A DNA stretch of 64,000 bases, from positions 62,001 through 126,000 of the forward strand of contig JAPVLO010001012.1 of the NCBI GenBank assembly GCA_027257055.1. Reading direction: 5' to 3'. This document shows, piece by piece, positions 1-12,379 of the stretch (positions within the stretch are counted from its first letter, which is position 1; each line of letters starts with the position of its first letter). This DNA is from Cephalopachus bancanus. Its lineage: Eukaryota > Chordata > Mammalia > Primates > Tarsiidae. A program made the position numbers and the translations under genes. The notes under the pieces were generated by a model. It was not told the origin of the DNA. It saw only the letters and a program-made list of their open reading frames with translations, and searched no databases.

Positions 1-1545
1 ACCCTGATAAAAAATCAAAGATCTAAATAAATAGGAAAATATCCTTTATTGATAAAGTGGGAAACTAAATATTGTTAAATATCAACTCTTCCCAACTATA
101 TATACAGATTCAATGCAATTCAATTCAAAATTTCAGCACGTTATCTTGTACATATTGATTTTAGAGTTTTACAGAAAAGCAAAAAATTAGAAAATCTGAA
201 GCAATACTGAAAAAGAACAAAGTTGGAGGATTCAAACTATCCAATCTACTTACTGTAAGGCTGCAGTAATCAAGATAACATAATGTTTTACAAACGATTA
301 AATGTAATTTAATGGAAGGAAGATAGACTTTTCAATAATTGGTGTTAGATAAATTGTATGTCCATACGCAAAAAAATCACAAAATTTCATTCAAAAGAGA
401 TACAAATATAATATAGATATAAAGATAAAACTCAAAACTATAAAACTTTGAGAATAAAAGAGGATAAAATCTGGGTAACTTTAGATTTGGCAATTAGCTT
501 TAATATACAGCACACCAAAATGTGATCCATAGAAAAAATAATTGGTAAGTTTGATTCCATTAAAACCTTTCATTCTGCAAAAGGTACTGTCAAGAGAATG
601 AAAATACAAGCCACAAACTGAGAGAAAATATTTATAAAACATGTTTCTGATGAAGTATTTGTATTTAAAATACATAAACACTTAAAATTCAACAATAAGA
701 AAACACAACCGAATTTAAAATTTGAAAAAAACTTTAAACATACCTTTGTCCCCAAACAAATTGCAGATGAAAAATAAGCATATCAAAAGATGCACATCAT
801 TGCTCATTAGGGAATTGTAAACTAAAACAAGAAGATACTTCCACACACCTATTAAAATGGCTAAAATTTTAAAAATTTTACAAGACCTATTACAGACAAG
901 GACATGAAGCAACAAAAACTCTCATTCATTGCTAGTGGGAATGCAAAATGGCACAGCCACTTTGGGAGACAGCTGGCCATTTTCTTACAAAGCTAAATAT
1001 AGTATGTCTATGCAATTCATCAATCACATTCTTAAGTTTTGCACTATCTGATTTGAAAATGTATGTCTACTCAAAAGATCTGCACATTAAGGTTTCTAAC
1101 AGCTTAATTCATAATCCTCAAAATGGAAGCAATCAAATTACCCAGTGATAGGTGAAGGGATAAACAAGCTGCAGTACATCCACACAATGAAATATTCAGC
1201 AATAAAGAGAGAAAAACTATACAGCCACCAAAATGAGTGACTCCTAAAGGCATATTGGTAAGTGAAAGAAGACAATCTGAAAAGGCTATGACTGAAAAAT
1301 TGTGTGACCAATATATGAAAAAGTTACATATCCAATGTTATGAAATTCTGAAGAAAGCAAAACTGTACAGACAGTGAAAAGTTCAGTGGTTGCCAACGGT
1401 TTGGAAAAGGGAGAGAGATCAAATAAGTGAACCATAGGGGATTTTTAGGGTGGCGAAACTATTCTGCATGATACTGTAATGTTGGATAAATAATAGCACT
1501 CATTTCTGAAATATATAGAACTTTACAGCACAAAAAGGAAACTTT
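1..1545 (+). mobile_element. Old L1M (L1ME/L1MD-like) LINE, ORF2 end and 3' UTR
   Basis: The first 300 bases resemble the C-terminal end of L1 ORF2, with many stops and indels. The rest resembles an L1M 3' UTR, including the 'gggatttttagggtggcgaaactattctgcatgatactgtaatg' type block near 1440-1485 that is typical of L1ME/L1MD ends. The 5' side runs off the window. It is a fossil with no open frame. The subfamily name is by recall, not by alignment. Confidence 0.75.
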
Positions 1546-1548
1546 ATA

Positions 1549-2332
1549 TTTTTTTAACTTTTAAATGATTTATTTTAAAATTGTGGGGTACAATTCAGGG
1601 TTAAGTATATGAATATTCATTATGCAGGTACCCTTGTTGATAAGGTGTGCTCCCCTTCCCCAGGCAGATTTCCACTACTACTGCCAATCCCACCCCCACT
1701 CCCGACCTGCAGTTTCCTACTGCTGTCAATTCTATTCTTATAGTATTGTGATAGTTGTTCAAGGTCCACTTATGAGTGACAACACATGATACTCTGTTCT
1801 TTTTTCTGTGAAAGAACACTCAGTATTATAGACTCTAAGTGCATCCAGGTTGTTGTGAAGTTCATGATTTTGTTCTTTATGACTGCGTAATATTCCATTG
1901 TGTATATGTACCACATTTTTTTAAATCCAGTCCTCTTTTCATGGGCAGCACAGTTAGTTCCATGTTCTTGCTATTGTGAGCAATGCTGCGATAAACATAT
2001 GTGTGCACGTTACTTTTTTATAGAGTGATTTGAGTTCTTTCAGGTATATTCCTAGTAGGGGAGATTGAGGGGTTGTATGGAAGGTCAATTTTTAGAACTT
2101 TTAGGAATCGCCACACTGTTTTCCACAGAGGCTGTACTAGTTTACAATCCCACCAACAGCGTGGAAGTGTTCCATTTTCACCACATCCTCTCCAGCATCT
2201 GTTATTTTTTGAGTTATTGATGATGGCCATTCTGACTGAAGTTAGGTGGTATCTCATTGTAGTTCTAATTTACATTTATTTGATGATTAGTGAGGCTGAA
2301 TATTTTTTCATTTATCTGTTGGTTGCTCATAT
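1549..2332 (-). mobile_element. 5'-truncated lineage-type L1, 3' end
   Basis: On the minus strand this is the end of ORF2 plus a 3' UTR that also occurs at 22044-22905, 27353-28500, 35940-37445 and 57943-58220 (shared block at 1587-1640: a tgtaccccac-type end, then a C/G-rich tract). The polyadenylate end lies at the left (T-rich 1549-1580). The element stops at 2332, where mariner sequence begins. I found no target-site duplication. Confidence 0.85.
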
Positions 2333-2333
2333 T

Positions 2334-2622
2334 GGGGTGAAATGGGGTGAATAGGAAGAGTGGGCCAAGGTAGTTGTGCCATTTTTGGTCAAAAACTGTT
2401 GAATACTCAGCATGGTGTGGGCCGGTGTGCTTGTAAATCACCAAATATGAAATGGGCAAATGCGTTGAAAGAATCTCCAAAAGAAATCACTGAAGCTGAA
2501 CACAGCCTCTCACAATGCTAGCTGGTTCACAGATGCCAATGGCTTCCTGGAGCACTTACCTAGTGGGGGAAGCCTGTACTATAGTGGGCCTGCTCTGAAA
2601 AAAATAATAATTCTGTTTTGGG
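2334..2622 (-). mobile_element. Mariner DNA transposon fragment
   Basis: It aligns in the same orientation with the right half of the element at 61475-62041. The shared sequence covers the transposase stretch just upstream of the final catalytic Asp and the adjoining 5' non-coding part. The outer terminal repeat is not recognisable at the right end. The left end abuts the truncated L1. Confidence rests on similarity to the better-preserved copy. Confidence 0.75.
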
Positions 2623-2689
2623 ATATATAGGCATATAATCCTTTGGTAAAGTGGCCATTAATTTATGAAGGGACAGGTAGACATCGTTG

Positions 2690-3441
2690 AAACTCTTCCC
2701 ATCCCACCCCAGCCAGTAGCAAATCAGAAGCAGTACTAAATCCTGGAAGAAATTACAAAGATTAGGGCTCCCATTAAAAACTTGGAGGATGCAGAAGTGA
2801 TGGTCACTATCATATTCCTATTCAATTCACTTGTATGACTGAAAAAAAAAACAGATCTTGAAAGATGACAGTGGATTACCATGAACTTAAGCAGGTCGTA
2901 ACCCCAATTGAAGCTGCTCCACCGGATAGAGCAACTATACTGGAGCAGATAAACACAGGCTTTGGCATTTGTTATCAACCTATCAATCTGTAGAATATCT
3001 TCTTAATCCTCATCAGTAGAAGGGATCACCTTCACATGTCAGGGACAGCATTGCACATTAATTGTCTTGCCCTGAAGCTATGTTAACTTTCTTCCTTTCT
3101 GTCATATATAGTATATAGGAATTGGCTTGACGTTCTGCAGAACGTCTCAATTGGCTTGATGTTCTGCAGAACCATCTCACTTGTCTGCTATATTGATGAT
3201 ATTATACTGAATACATATAGCAGCCATGAAGTGGCCTGTAACCTAGATGCCTTAGTACAATAAATGCTTGCCATAAGCTGGGAGATAAAACTCCTAAAGT
3301 GTCAGAGACCTTTCACATAAGTGAATTCTTTATAGATCAAGTGATTCAAGGACTACTAGAATATCTCTCTAAATAAAAGACAAGTTATGCCCTAAACTTC
3401 CAGCACTAAGGAAGTGGCATAGGTTTTGGAAAATACCTTTA
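2690..3441 (+). mobile_element. Decayed ERVL-like pol, reverse transcriptase part
   Basis: A fossil class III endogenous retrovirus segment. The plus strand reads Tyr-Ile-Asp-Asp at 3189-3200, the reverse transcriptase active-site signature, inside a hydrophobic context. Upstream sequence around 2870-2960 resembles the fingers/palm region. Stops, frameshifts and a local 29-bp duplication (3120-3178) make it non-functional. It continues after the Alu at 3442-3765. The ERVL assignment is from family resemblance only. Confidence 0.65.
3120..3178. repeat. 29-30 bp tandem duplication carrying a palindrome
   Basis: Two adjacent copies (3120-3148 and 3149-3178) differ at a few bases. The first contains the perfect 16-bp palindrome acgttctgcagaacgt at 3130-3145, which is broken in the second copy. 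It lies within the retroviral fossil, just before the YIDD codons. Confidence 0.9.
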
Positions 3442-3765
3442 CTTTTAAAAATATTTTATTATATTTTATTTGAGTTGGAGTCATACTCTGTCACCCTGGC
3501 TGGAGTACAGTGGCATACTCATGGCCACTGCAGCCTCAGCCAGCTGGGTTCAGGCAATCCTTCTGCCTCGACTTGCCAAGTAGCTGGAGCTACAGGCACA
3601 TGTCACCATGCCTGACTCTTTTTTTAAAAAAATTATTTATTGTAGAAACAAGGTCTTGCCAAGTTGCCCAGGCTAGTCTCAAACCCCTGGCCTCAGACAA
3701 CCCTCTTATCTCCAACTCCCAAAATGCTGAGATTGCAAGCATGAGCCACCACTCCCGGCCAACAG
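3442..3765 (-). mobile_element. Alu SINE (dimeric, old)
   Basis: Antisense dimeric Alu. The T-rich tail is at the left, followed by the gagttggagtc start of the reversed right arm, then a T/A middle linker, and it ends in ccactcccggcc. Probable target-site duplications are ataccttta (3433-3441) and atatcttta (3766-3774), with one mismatch. It splits the ERVL-like pol region. Confidence 0.9.
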
Positions 3766-4486
3766 ATATCTTTAGAGTTTGGAAAGAGTATATACTGCAC
3801 TTAGTAATACTACTTCTACCATTTATATGGTGACTTGAAAGATACAAGTTTTAAGTGGAGCTCAGAACAAGTGAGATCTCTGGTAAGCCACAGGGGTTAC
3901 ACGGCAGACCCCAAAGGTTCTGGATAATACATAGCACACCAGAGAACAATTCTTAATTTTAAAAATATCTTCTGTTATGCTACTGAGTTGTAGAAGAAAT
4001 TAAGCATCTGATCTTGGGATACTTCCATTGCATATCCCTATATTGTACCAATGTTCTCCTGTCAATATGCATCTATGTCTCATGGGGATAACCAACTGAC
4101 AAGGAGAATCTTAAGTTTGTTTGGCAGATCAATCAGTGCAATAAGTTGGTGTTATCTGAAAATGAACTGTTCTGTTTTACAGCCCCACACAGGATGGTTT
4201 TAAAGGTTAGTAATGAAAAGAAAACTTCCTAGTAGTGAGAAAAACTGTGCAGAACACTTGGTATGAAGGGGAAAGCTGTCATATATAAAATACATGTGCC
4301 TCTTGGACAGTGAAAAATGGCAAGATTTGTTTGTAAGAGGCTTAGAATAATACATGTGGTTAATAGCCTGGGCTCCCTCTCACCAAGTCTGACCTAGCTA
4401 CTGCCTTTGCTGAATGTCTAGCCTGCTAGCACAAAAAGACTAAGGTTTAATACCTAATATGGAACCATTCACCCCATATTACCAAA
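3766..4486 (+). mobile_element. Decayed ERVL-like pol, middle part
   Basis: This continues the plus-strand retroviral fossil between the Alu and the mariner copy. By position it should be the region after the polymerase active site, leading to RNase H. Individual motifs are too degraded to name. The assignment rests on collinearity with recognisable RT sequence upstream and integrase-like sequence downstream. Confidence 0.45.
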
Positions 4487-4755
4487 AGTGATTTTTTTTT
4501 TTTTGGTTTTCCCCAATGAAAAATGTCCTCAAAGGAAAACATTTTGCCAATGTGGAAGAGGTGAAACAAAAAGTGGTAGAAGCACTAAAGGACATCAATA
4601 TTGACAAGTTCAAAAACTGTTTTGAGCAGTGAAAAAGCATCTCAATAGGTGTATTGCACCAAACTAAGAGTACTTTGAAGGTGACTGAAGTTTAAACTTG
4701 TGAGAATAAGTATACAAATTTTTATAAATAAGTTCTGGGTTTTTTGGTACTTGTA
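4487..4755 (+). mobile_element. Mariner DNA transposon, transposase C-terminal part
   Basis: The plus strand encodes a degraded mariner transposase C-terminus (MKNVLKGKHFANVEEVKQKV from about 4515), with an in-frame stop after the FEQ residues. A short 3' non-coding tail ends in a decayed terminal repeat at about 4738-4755 (ggttttttggtacttgta). By eye roughly four in five bases match the reverse complement of 61475-61740. It interrupts the ERVL-like sequence. Confidence 0.8.
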
Positions 4756-5173
4756 GATATTCATAAGCACAGAGTACATTTATTAACCCATGGACATGCT
4801 GTGAGATGGATTTGGGCAAAAACACCATTTCCCACTTCCCTTCACAATCCCTCATTCTAACTAGAGGATGATAATGGTGTTCAAGTTATCTGGTACCAGT
4901 GTCACTTCACAAACTTATAGCTAATATCTCTTGAAAAGTTTGAGTATTTTCCTTTCACCAATGGCATTTTGTAGCAGGATAACTAGGTTAACTGCATTGA
5001 ACCCTTTCTACCTTGAAAGGTGGCAGTAATTAATTCTTTCGGAGTCAATAAATATTCTGGGTACTGGTTTGTCTTTTCTGTCTGCAGTGCCTTTTCTAGC
5101 ACCACCATCAGAGGGCTTACGAAATTTCTGATCCATTGATATACTATCTCTTATTATGTTGCCTCAGACTAAG
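4756..5173 (+). mobile_element. Decayed ERVL-like pol, integrase part
   Basis: The segment around 5055-5173 resembles the integrase core of class III endogenous retroviruses and lies in the correct order and strand after the RT motif at 3189. It is cut at 5173 by the MLT1-like LTR and resumes at 5667. No open frame survives. Confidence 0.55.
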
Positions 5174-5666
5174 TGTAATAGTTTTCTTTTGCTGCCATAA
5201 CAAAGTACCACAAATTTAGTGGTTTAAACAATGAAAATTTATCTTACAGCTCTGTAGGTAAAAGTCCAGCATGGGTCCCACTGGTCTAAAATCAAGATGT
5301 TGGCAGATCTGTGTTCCTTTCTGAAGTCTCTAGGGGATAATTTACTTTCTGACTCTTTTTTCAACTTCTAGAGGCAGTTCATATTCCTTGGTTTGTGGTC
5401 CACTTCTTCATCTTCAAAACCAACAATGCTGTATCTTTCTGACCATTCTTCCATAGTTTCATCTACTTCTCTGACAACAGTTGGAAAGAGTCTTTACTTT
5501 TAAGGAGACATGTGATTAGATTGGGGCCACTCAGATAATTCCAGATAATCTTCCCACCTCAAGGTTCATATTGTCAAAATCCCTTTAGCCATGCAAGTTA
5601 ACATATTCATAGGTTTCAGGGATTCTGAAATGGTCTTTTGAGGGGACGACTATGCTGGCTATCACA
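5174..5666 (-). mobile_element. Solo MLT1-like (MaLR) LTR
   Basis: This reads as a reversed MaLR LTR: the plus strand has the ctgccataacaaagtacca block near the left end and a ttgtcaaaat...catattcatag region near the right. It begins TG and ends CA, with likely 5-bp target duplications ctaag (5169-5173) and ccaag (5667-5671). The length of about 490 bp fits an MLT1-class LTR. No internal MaLR region is attached, so it is a solo LTR inserted into the ERVL-like fossil. Confidence 0.75.
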
Positions 5667-6960
5667 CCAAGAGACTCTTTTTATAATAAAGCACATGAAA
5701 CAATGGGTACTTGATTTTGTGATCCACTATTCTTGCCCTGCACCATATCAGCCAAAAGAAACTAGCCTAAACAATAGTAAACTTACTGATTAAAGGCTCA
5801 TTTCAGATTCCAACTTAAGGACAACAATATGCAGTGTCAGAGTCATTACATTTAGAATGTAGTATATGTGCTTATCCGGCAGCTCTGGAACTAACTACTA
5901 GATTACGTGGGCATAGAAAAAAAAGAGTAATAGGTTGAGGTCCACACATTATCATTCTCAATGACCAACTCATGGATCTATACTACCCATAATCTCTGAA
6001 AATGTATGCTCTACTAGGTAAGAGGCCCTGGTTCACTAGAGATAAATGCTTCTACTAGGACAAGCAATGAGGTTTCCGCTCATCTGATCTGTGGCTACCA
6101 TTTGGCAAGTTTGAGCTCTTTAGGCCAGTGTATCAGCAGATATCGAAATTCTCACCAGTACTTAACTAGTGGATGGTATCAGCACTAATAATGATCAGAA
6201 AACTTTAACAAAGTACTTAGTTTCTGCTATACAATGGAAGCAAGATAAGGTATGTCCGAATTCTAGGGAATGTACTGAAGTGACTGAAGTAGCCATGACA
6301 AAGGCAAATCACTGATAGTCAATTACACCAATTATTGCCCAATAGGTCAAAGAAAATAAGGGCTCCAACTCCTTGGGAATAAATGTCTGATTATATCACT
6401 AGGTAAGAAACCCAGAAAGCTAAAGTGCTGTCTGAGTGTAAGGGAAGATGGGTACTGAAGAAGACAGATGATAAATATCAATATAGCCTCATGAGCAGCT
6501 ACATTTTGTTTCACCAATTCTCTTGCATGAAGTCTTTTCACATATCACATCTGGCCACCTTAAAGATAACTATGTAACTGAAAAGACTTATACTTTCTTT
6601 CGCAGAGAAAAAAATGAAGCATCTCTATTTGTATGAAATGGAAGTTCTATATTATATCATGGGCATAGGATATAATGGAAGGTGCAAATAAGACCTGAGT
6701 GGTACAAGGGGTAGATCATATAATATACCCCCTATGCTTCACCTCAGATCTCCTGTGTCTTGTTCCAGTCACTATTGTAGTAGCCAGGTCAACTTGACCT
6801 TTGACTAACCAAATTCAGGTGTGAACTGGTAGTATCTCTCACCTCACGTCTGCACTATAGACTTCTTACCTCCTAAGAAGTCTGAGTTGGCCATTGAAAA
6901 TGATAGTGGAATAATAAATGGAATGTTCTACTTAGAAGCTTCCCTATTGGTACAGAAGTA
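5667..6960 (+). mobile_element. Probable downstream end of the ERVL-like fossil
   Basis: The first 150 bases look like the continuation of the integrase region interrupted at 5173. Beyond about 5850 I cannot match individual motifs. The sequence is stop-ridden in all frames, and no flanking LTR for the provirus was identified at either side. Confidence 0.35.
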
Positions 6961-7640
6961 TGTAATACTATGGCACCGTCCTAAGTGCCCTTGAATGTAC
7001 AACATGAAAATGTGAAGAAATTAATGTTTCATGCAAACTTTTTGCTAACAGTAAATGAAAGTCATTCAATGAATCCAGTTCCCATTTTTCCTAAATAACT
7101 GTCCTGAGACACAGTATATACACTTTTTGGATTGTCAAGCAGTTAGTATCAGTGGTATCCAGCTTAATAATATGTCATTATTGATAGCCCTGCTTCTCTG
7201 CCTCATTTCTCCTGCTCTCCATAAGTGTATCTTCCAAAAGATTAATAACTCAAAAATCCCTTGCTTCAGGTACTATTTTTGAGAAACCATGACAGAAGTT
7301 ATTAGTTAATTTTAAAGCAGTAAAAAATAAATAGGCATTTCAAAAACACCTCAAGATCCTTAGAAGAGAATGTAAAGATGAATGAATGAATTAGAATGGG
7401 AATATAAGGAATTAAAAAGTATTAGAGAGAGACTCATAGACATGAAAGTCAACGAATGTAATTCATTATAAACGAAATTGAGATCCCTGAAGAAAAATAA
7501 AATTATAAAACATAAAAATTTATATTTCAAAAATATTTTCAGAAATAAATTAGATAAATTTATATATTTAAATAACATAATTGTCATTGCCAGTTTGTAC
7601 TATGCCATTTGATATAGTACAATCTACTATAAGATATATT
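6961..7640. other. No recognisable feature
   Basis: AT-rich sequence with no convincing reading frame and no repeat family I can name. Decayed LINE sequence is possible in the right half. Confidence 0.4.
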
Positions 7641-8720
7641 CTAATAAAATGAGCTTCAAAAATAAAGAAAAAAAAATCTCCTGAAAGGAAAGAAAAAAAA
7701 TCATTTCATATTTAAGGATAATAAAATAAGAGAATATAGACACTCTAGAGTTAAGAAGGATTAGTTACAATACTTATAACCAACAAAGTTCTCATTTCCA
7801 GAATATATAAAGAACTCCTATAAATCAATATGAAAAATGAAAGAATCTCATTTAAACAATGAAGTGTTAAATGACATCCTCAGAAGAAACACTATTTTAA
7901 TTCTCAGTAAACATATAAAAATGTATTCAACCTCAGTAGTCACTAGGAAAATGAAAATCAACTACAATGAGACACCATGGCACTCTACCAGCATAGCTAT
8001 AATAATTAAAAAAAAACCCCAACTCCCAGTGCTAGTAAAGATATAGGACACACTCTATTACATTGCTAGTGCATGTTTAGATTGCCATAGCACTCTGAAA
8101 AACTGTTTGACTGTATATACTAAACCTGAACATACATATACCTTATGCCCCAACAATTCCATCCTCATGTCCCCACCTAACATAACAAGATAATACATAT
8201 TAACAGAACTAGATAACACATATGTGCACCAAAGAACATGTACAAGGATATTCATGGAGACTTTTCTCAAGAAAGCAAAAAATGAGAAAAAATATAAATG
8301 TCCACAAATAGTAATATAAAGTGTAGTATATGTATAAAATATACATATTAATATACATATACAAAAATAAAATGTACAAACTAGCTATCCAGAACAATGA
8401 CAAATATAACATTTAGTCAAACAATCCGTACACAAAGTCATTTTTATTATATTATTCCATTAATATAGCTTTCAAAAAATAGACAAAAATAATTTATGAT
8501 GTTAGAAGTATTGATAAGTTTTTCCTTTGGAAAAATGGGAGAAGTTGGAATTGGGTTATAGCAGGAAAGGTGCTTCTAGAAGACGTATAATCTTCCACTT
8601 ATTGACTCATAGTTATAAGAGTCTGTTTTATCATAATTCATTGAACTACACACTTTATGATTGGTATGCTTTTCTATGTTATATTCAATAATAATATTTT
8701 AATGGAAAAGTATATTCATG
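7641..8720 (+). mobile_element. Old L1M LINE, ORF2 tail and 3' UTR
   Basis: Recognisable ORF2-end landmarks in the plus direction: aactcctataaatcaat near 7815, the aatgagacaccatggcactctacc region near 7965, and the ttcatggagacttttctcaagaaagc region near 8250. It is heavily mutated with no long frame. Confidence 0.65.
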
Positions 8721-8819
8721 TTTAAAATTTTTTATGTGTGCCTACCCATTACCCTTATAGCACATTACTCTTATTTGCACATGTGGAAAATAATATGTGC
8801 ACATAATATTCATTAAATA

Positions 8820-9375
8820 AAAATTTTGGAAACAACGTGACTATCCATGGTATATCTATAAATGGAATACTGGGCCAGCAAGGTATAAAGATGTTCTTTA
8901 AGTACTGATATGAGATGATTTTGTAGATATATTGATAGGTAAAAATAGCAAGGAAGAGATGGTTAATTTAATAAACCCTAATTTATGTAGAAAGTAAGAA
9001 ATATATAAACATATAAAAAACATATATTTATATGTTTTCTTATGCTTATAAAATTGTATATAACAAGTAACCTTTGCCTCAGAAAAGGTGAGGAGTAGTT
9101 AGAATATATAGTCACAGTTGCTCATGGGCAGCGAATTATATTGACACATGTAAATGCGGGTAAAAAAAGAAGGAAAGGTACTATACATACTGACACATAA
9201 ATATAAATTGCCTCTAGAACGTTACACAAGAAACATAACAATTATTACTTCTGGAGAGGAGAACTAAATGGTTGCAGAAGAGAAGAAGAAGGAAGAATGA
9301 CCTATTACTGTATACATTTTTATACCTTTTGAGTTTTGTATAATTTCATGAAATGCCTATTGAAATAGTTTTAAT
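8820..9375 (+). mobile_element. Old L1M-type 3' UTR fragment
   Basis: The order of blocks matches old L1M 3' ends: gatatattgataggtaaaaa near 8927, acacaagaaacataacaatt near 9222, cttctggagaggagaacta near 9249 and the final tacctttt-gagttttgtataa near 9322. It is a separate fragment from the preceding one. Confidence 0.6.
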
Positions 9376-10719
9376 TGTAAAGAGTTTGACAGCAAAGTGT
9401 AACATACTTCCACAGACCTTGGCTCCAAATTAACTGACTATAGGTTTTATTTTTACTAGTTTCTATATATTTTCTGTAACAAATGTTAAATACTGTAACA
9501 ATTTAACAAACAATGGAAACTGTTTACTTCCTCTGCTTTCAGTAGGAAACTTTGATCATCAGAGAGAAGGCTGCTATTGATAGTTAACATTTAAAAAAAA
9601 TATTTAACTTCAAATTTTAGATAATTTCAAAACTATCTTATTAGACCTCTCCTGTTCTTTCTGTGAAAGTTTAGTGTGACAATGAACCCTTGTTTTATAC
9701 TGGAAGGTAATTTAACTTTTATAAAACCCTACTCTAATCTGGGTGTTATTTTTTTCTCCCAATAGAAATCTTATGGTATTGTTCTATACTCTGAGTATCA
9801 CTGGTTCTTATAGTTTTTTCTCAAACTTGGATTTTGTTCTTGTTGAATCTTGCAATACCTTCAAATTTTAAAAACCAGTTTATGAAATCATATTCTCATA
9901 TTGGATTTGGTAAGCACTACACATTGTTTTTAGTGCTACAAATTAAAATATGATTTATTCTATTCCATATCCTTCAGGGAAGATGGTAAGAGCACACTTC
10001 ATGTCTATGACAATGAACACCTCAAGCACATCATATATTTCTAGCCTAACTTACCAAGGCTAAAATAATCAAAACAGACTGATGGGAGCAACCACTGTAG
10101 AAAAATACCTGGCTGATATGCAAGTATGATATAAGAAATGAGACTTAACTAGAGGTTGATGAGTCAACCTCATCCCAAATAAAACACATATTATTATAAG
10201 AAAATATAATAAGGAATTTTGAAGATTTTTGGAATAAAGTTAATATATTTTTGCTCCTTGAAATTTATAAAGTTTGATTTATTTGGTGACATATAAAGCA
10301 AATATTTTCAGCAAACGATAAAAATAGCATCAATGTATTCGATAGTTTAAGTGCAGAAATATTTCCATTTTCAAAATTTCTTCTTAAAATTTCACTTCTT
10401 AGTTATCCCTTTAAATTCGACTTTTGTTTTCATTATAGTCATTCTCAGCAGTTTCTTATAATTATTAAAGCTTCAACATCATTTTTTTCTGTGATGTTTT
10501 TCAGGAACATATACTTTTTCTTTCCTTTATCATGCTTTTTGAATACTTTTTATACTATTTTAAGAAGCCTCTGCTTCCGATTGACACTGGACCAAATGGT
10601 TGATCAGACATGCCCTATAGTAAATGGATACAATGAGAAATCAAAGGTTATATCTGCAATTTAGAGGCTTCCATTTAACTTTCAGATTTAACATGAAAGG
10701 AATGAGTGCAAGAAGTTCC
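9376..10719. other. No recognisable feature
   Basis: AT-rich sequence without a supportable gene or named repeat. I scanned both strands for exon-like frames and found only short stop-bounded ones. Confidence 0.4.
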
Positions 10720-10872
10720 ATCATTTTCTCTCCCTCTTCCTCTTCCTTTTCTCTCCCTTCCCTTCTCCGTCCCTCTCTCCCTTCCTCCTCCTCCTCCTCC
10801 TCCTCCTCCTCCTCCTCCTCCTCCTCCTCCTCCTCCTTCTTCTTCTTCTTCTTTTCTCTCTCTCTCTCTCTC
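10720..10872. repeat. Polypyrimidine tract with (TCC)n, (TTC)n and (TC)n
   Basis: About 150 bases of almost pure pyrimidine on the plus strand: an irregular C/T part, then (TCC)n at about 10784-10836, (TTC)n to about 10852 and (TC)n to 10872. Serine, proline, glutamate or arginine runs in overlapping frames are artefacts of the repeat. Confidence 0.97.
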
Positions 10873-11700
10873 CATACACACATGCATACTTTCGCAGACA
10901 ATGATCATAGAATTTTATATTTGTAAGTATGCTGTCAAAAATTTGAGTGTAAGAATTCCAAAAAGATGGCTGTGAAAATTGATGGAATTTACCAGAAAAG
11001 GTATATTTCTTCGTCAAGCATGTGTTCCACATTTTACAATTGCTAGATTGTTACGTTGCTAGATAATATGAAAGCAATTTTAACGCTAATCAGTTTTTTC
11101 TTGGTGTAATACTGAATATTCATTTTACACACACTTTACATCCTACATTTTTACATGTCATAACTAGAGATCACTAAATTATGTTTCCTCATGGCTGCCC
11201 AAATGAATTAACAACTTCCTTACTTAAAATGAACTAGTTCTGGAAAGGGACACCATTAACTTTGGGAAAAATCACTTCTGATTAATGGGTATATATACAT
11301 TTCCATGTAAAAAATGGAGAACTAATTTATTTACCAACAGATTTCAAACATTTTAGAGAAACACACAACATAACTCAATATTCTCCCACTAATGATAGAA
11401 TAAATAAGATTTTCTCTGCATGCTAGTTTCATTTAACACTTGTTTTTAAATCTGAACGGTCCATGGACACCTGGGTGCTCCCAGATTTACTGATTTTAGT
11501 TTCATTTTCTTCCCCTACATTATATTGTAGCTCCACTTTCACCCACACTCCATTAACTCACCCAGTTCTTTAAACATTCCCAATCCAAATTCACAGACAA
11601 AAAGTCCCTAGCCTCCTTCCTTTTGTTCTTTATAACAAGCTAGCCCCAACTCCTGTATTTTTAGAAGGAAGACAATTGAATGAGAAGGTTAATATTGCAA
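10873..11700. other. No recognisable feature
   Basis: Unassigned AT-rich sequence with no supportable gene, RNA or repeat. Confidence 0.4.
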
Positions 11701-12230
11701 TTATGTCAGTACTTACTAAAGTAATATATAAATTTAAGACAATGTGATCTTTTTTACCAACAAAGTAAAATATTGAATCATTAAGAAAGTGATCAAAATT
11801 ATTCTAAGCTTCATCTGTGAGAACAAATAACTGGGAAAATGGATAAAACTGGATAACATAGAACAGGGAATCTTTTATTAGATATGACTATCTTGAAAAG
11901 CTACAACATCCAAAAAATATGAAAGAGGCACAAGAAGAAAAGACAAAGTAAGATAAGACCTAAAAAACTCAGCAAACCAGTACAAAAGATATATATCACC
12001 ACAAATGTTGTGTGAATAGAAAAAAAATATTTCCAAAACAGAAAAACAAACTGGCCAAAAAAATGAGGAAACTGTTTTTAACTAAGTAACAATAATAAAA
12101 TATAAATGTATTATATAAGATACTATTTTCTATCAGACAAATAATACTATTATCTATCATAGATGCAAAAGTAAACAAAAGAAATGTTTGCATGGGTATT
12201 CATATTTGCATAGGAAAAAGATATTCACAT
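11701..12230 (+). mobile_element. Possible decayed L1 ORF2 fragment
   Basis: The stretch near 11775-11960 resembles the C-terminal part of an old L1 ORF2 in the plus direction (a caaaattattctaagcttc-like block). Beyond 12000 similarity fades. Low confidence. Confidence 0.4.
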
Positions 12231-12379
12231 ATACAGTTGATAAGAATATAAAATAGGTACTTTCTTGGGTAAGATTTGACTTATCAATTCATTTATTTTA
12301 TTTAGCATCACATGCCTGAGAAGTTGCTTGAAAATTGCACTAAGATACACATTCATGAATATTCATAGCAGCAGTCACA

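Noticed and set aside
2334..4755. One mariner split by a 2.1 kb inversion: two halves in opposite orientation whose inner edges correspond to about the same element position.
   Set aside because: The ERVL-like pol sequence between and beyond them is collinear on the plus strand (RT motif at 3189, integrase-like at 5060-5170), which an inversion of 2334-4486 would have disrupted. Two separate fragments are simpler.
10624..11032. Overlapping frames rich in Ser, Pro, Glu or Arg on both strands.
   Set aside because: They are translations of the TCC/TTC/TC tract; no coding context on either side.
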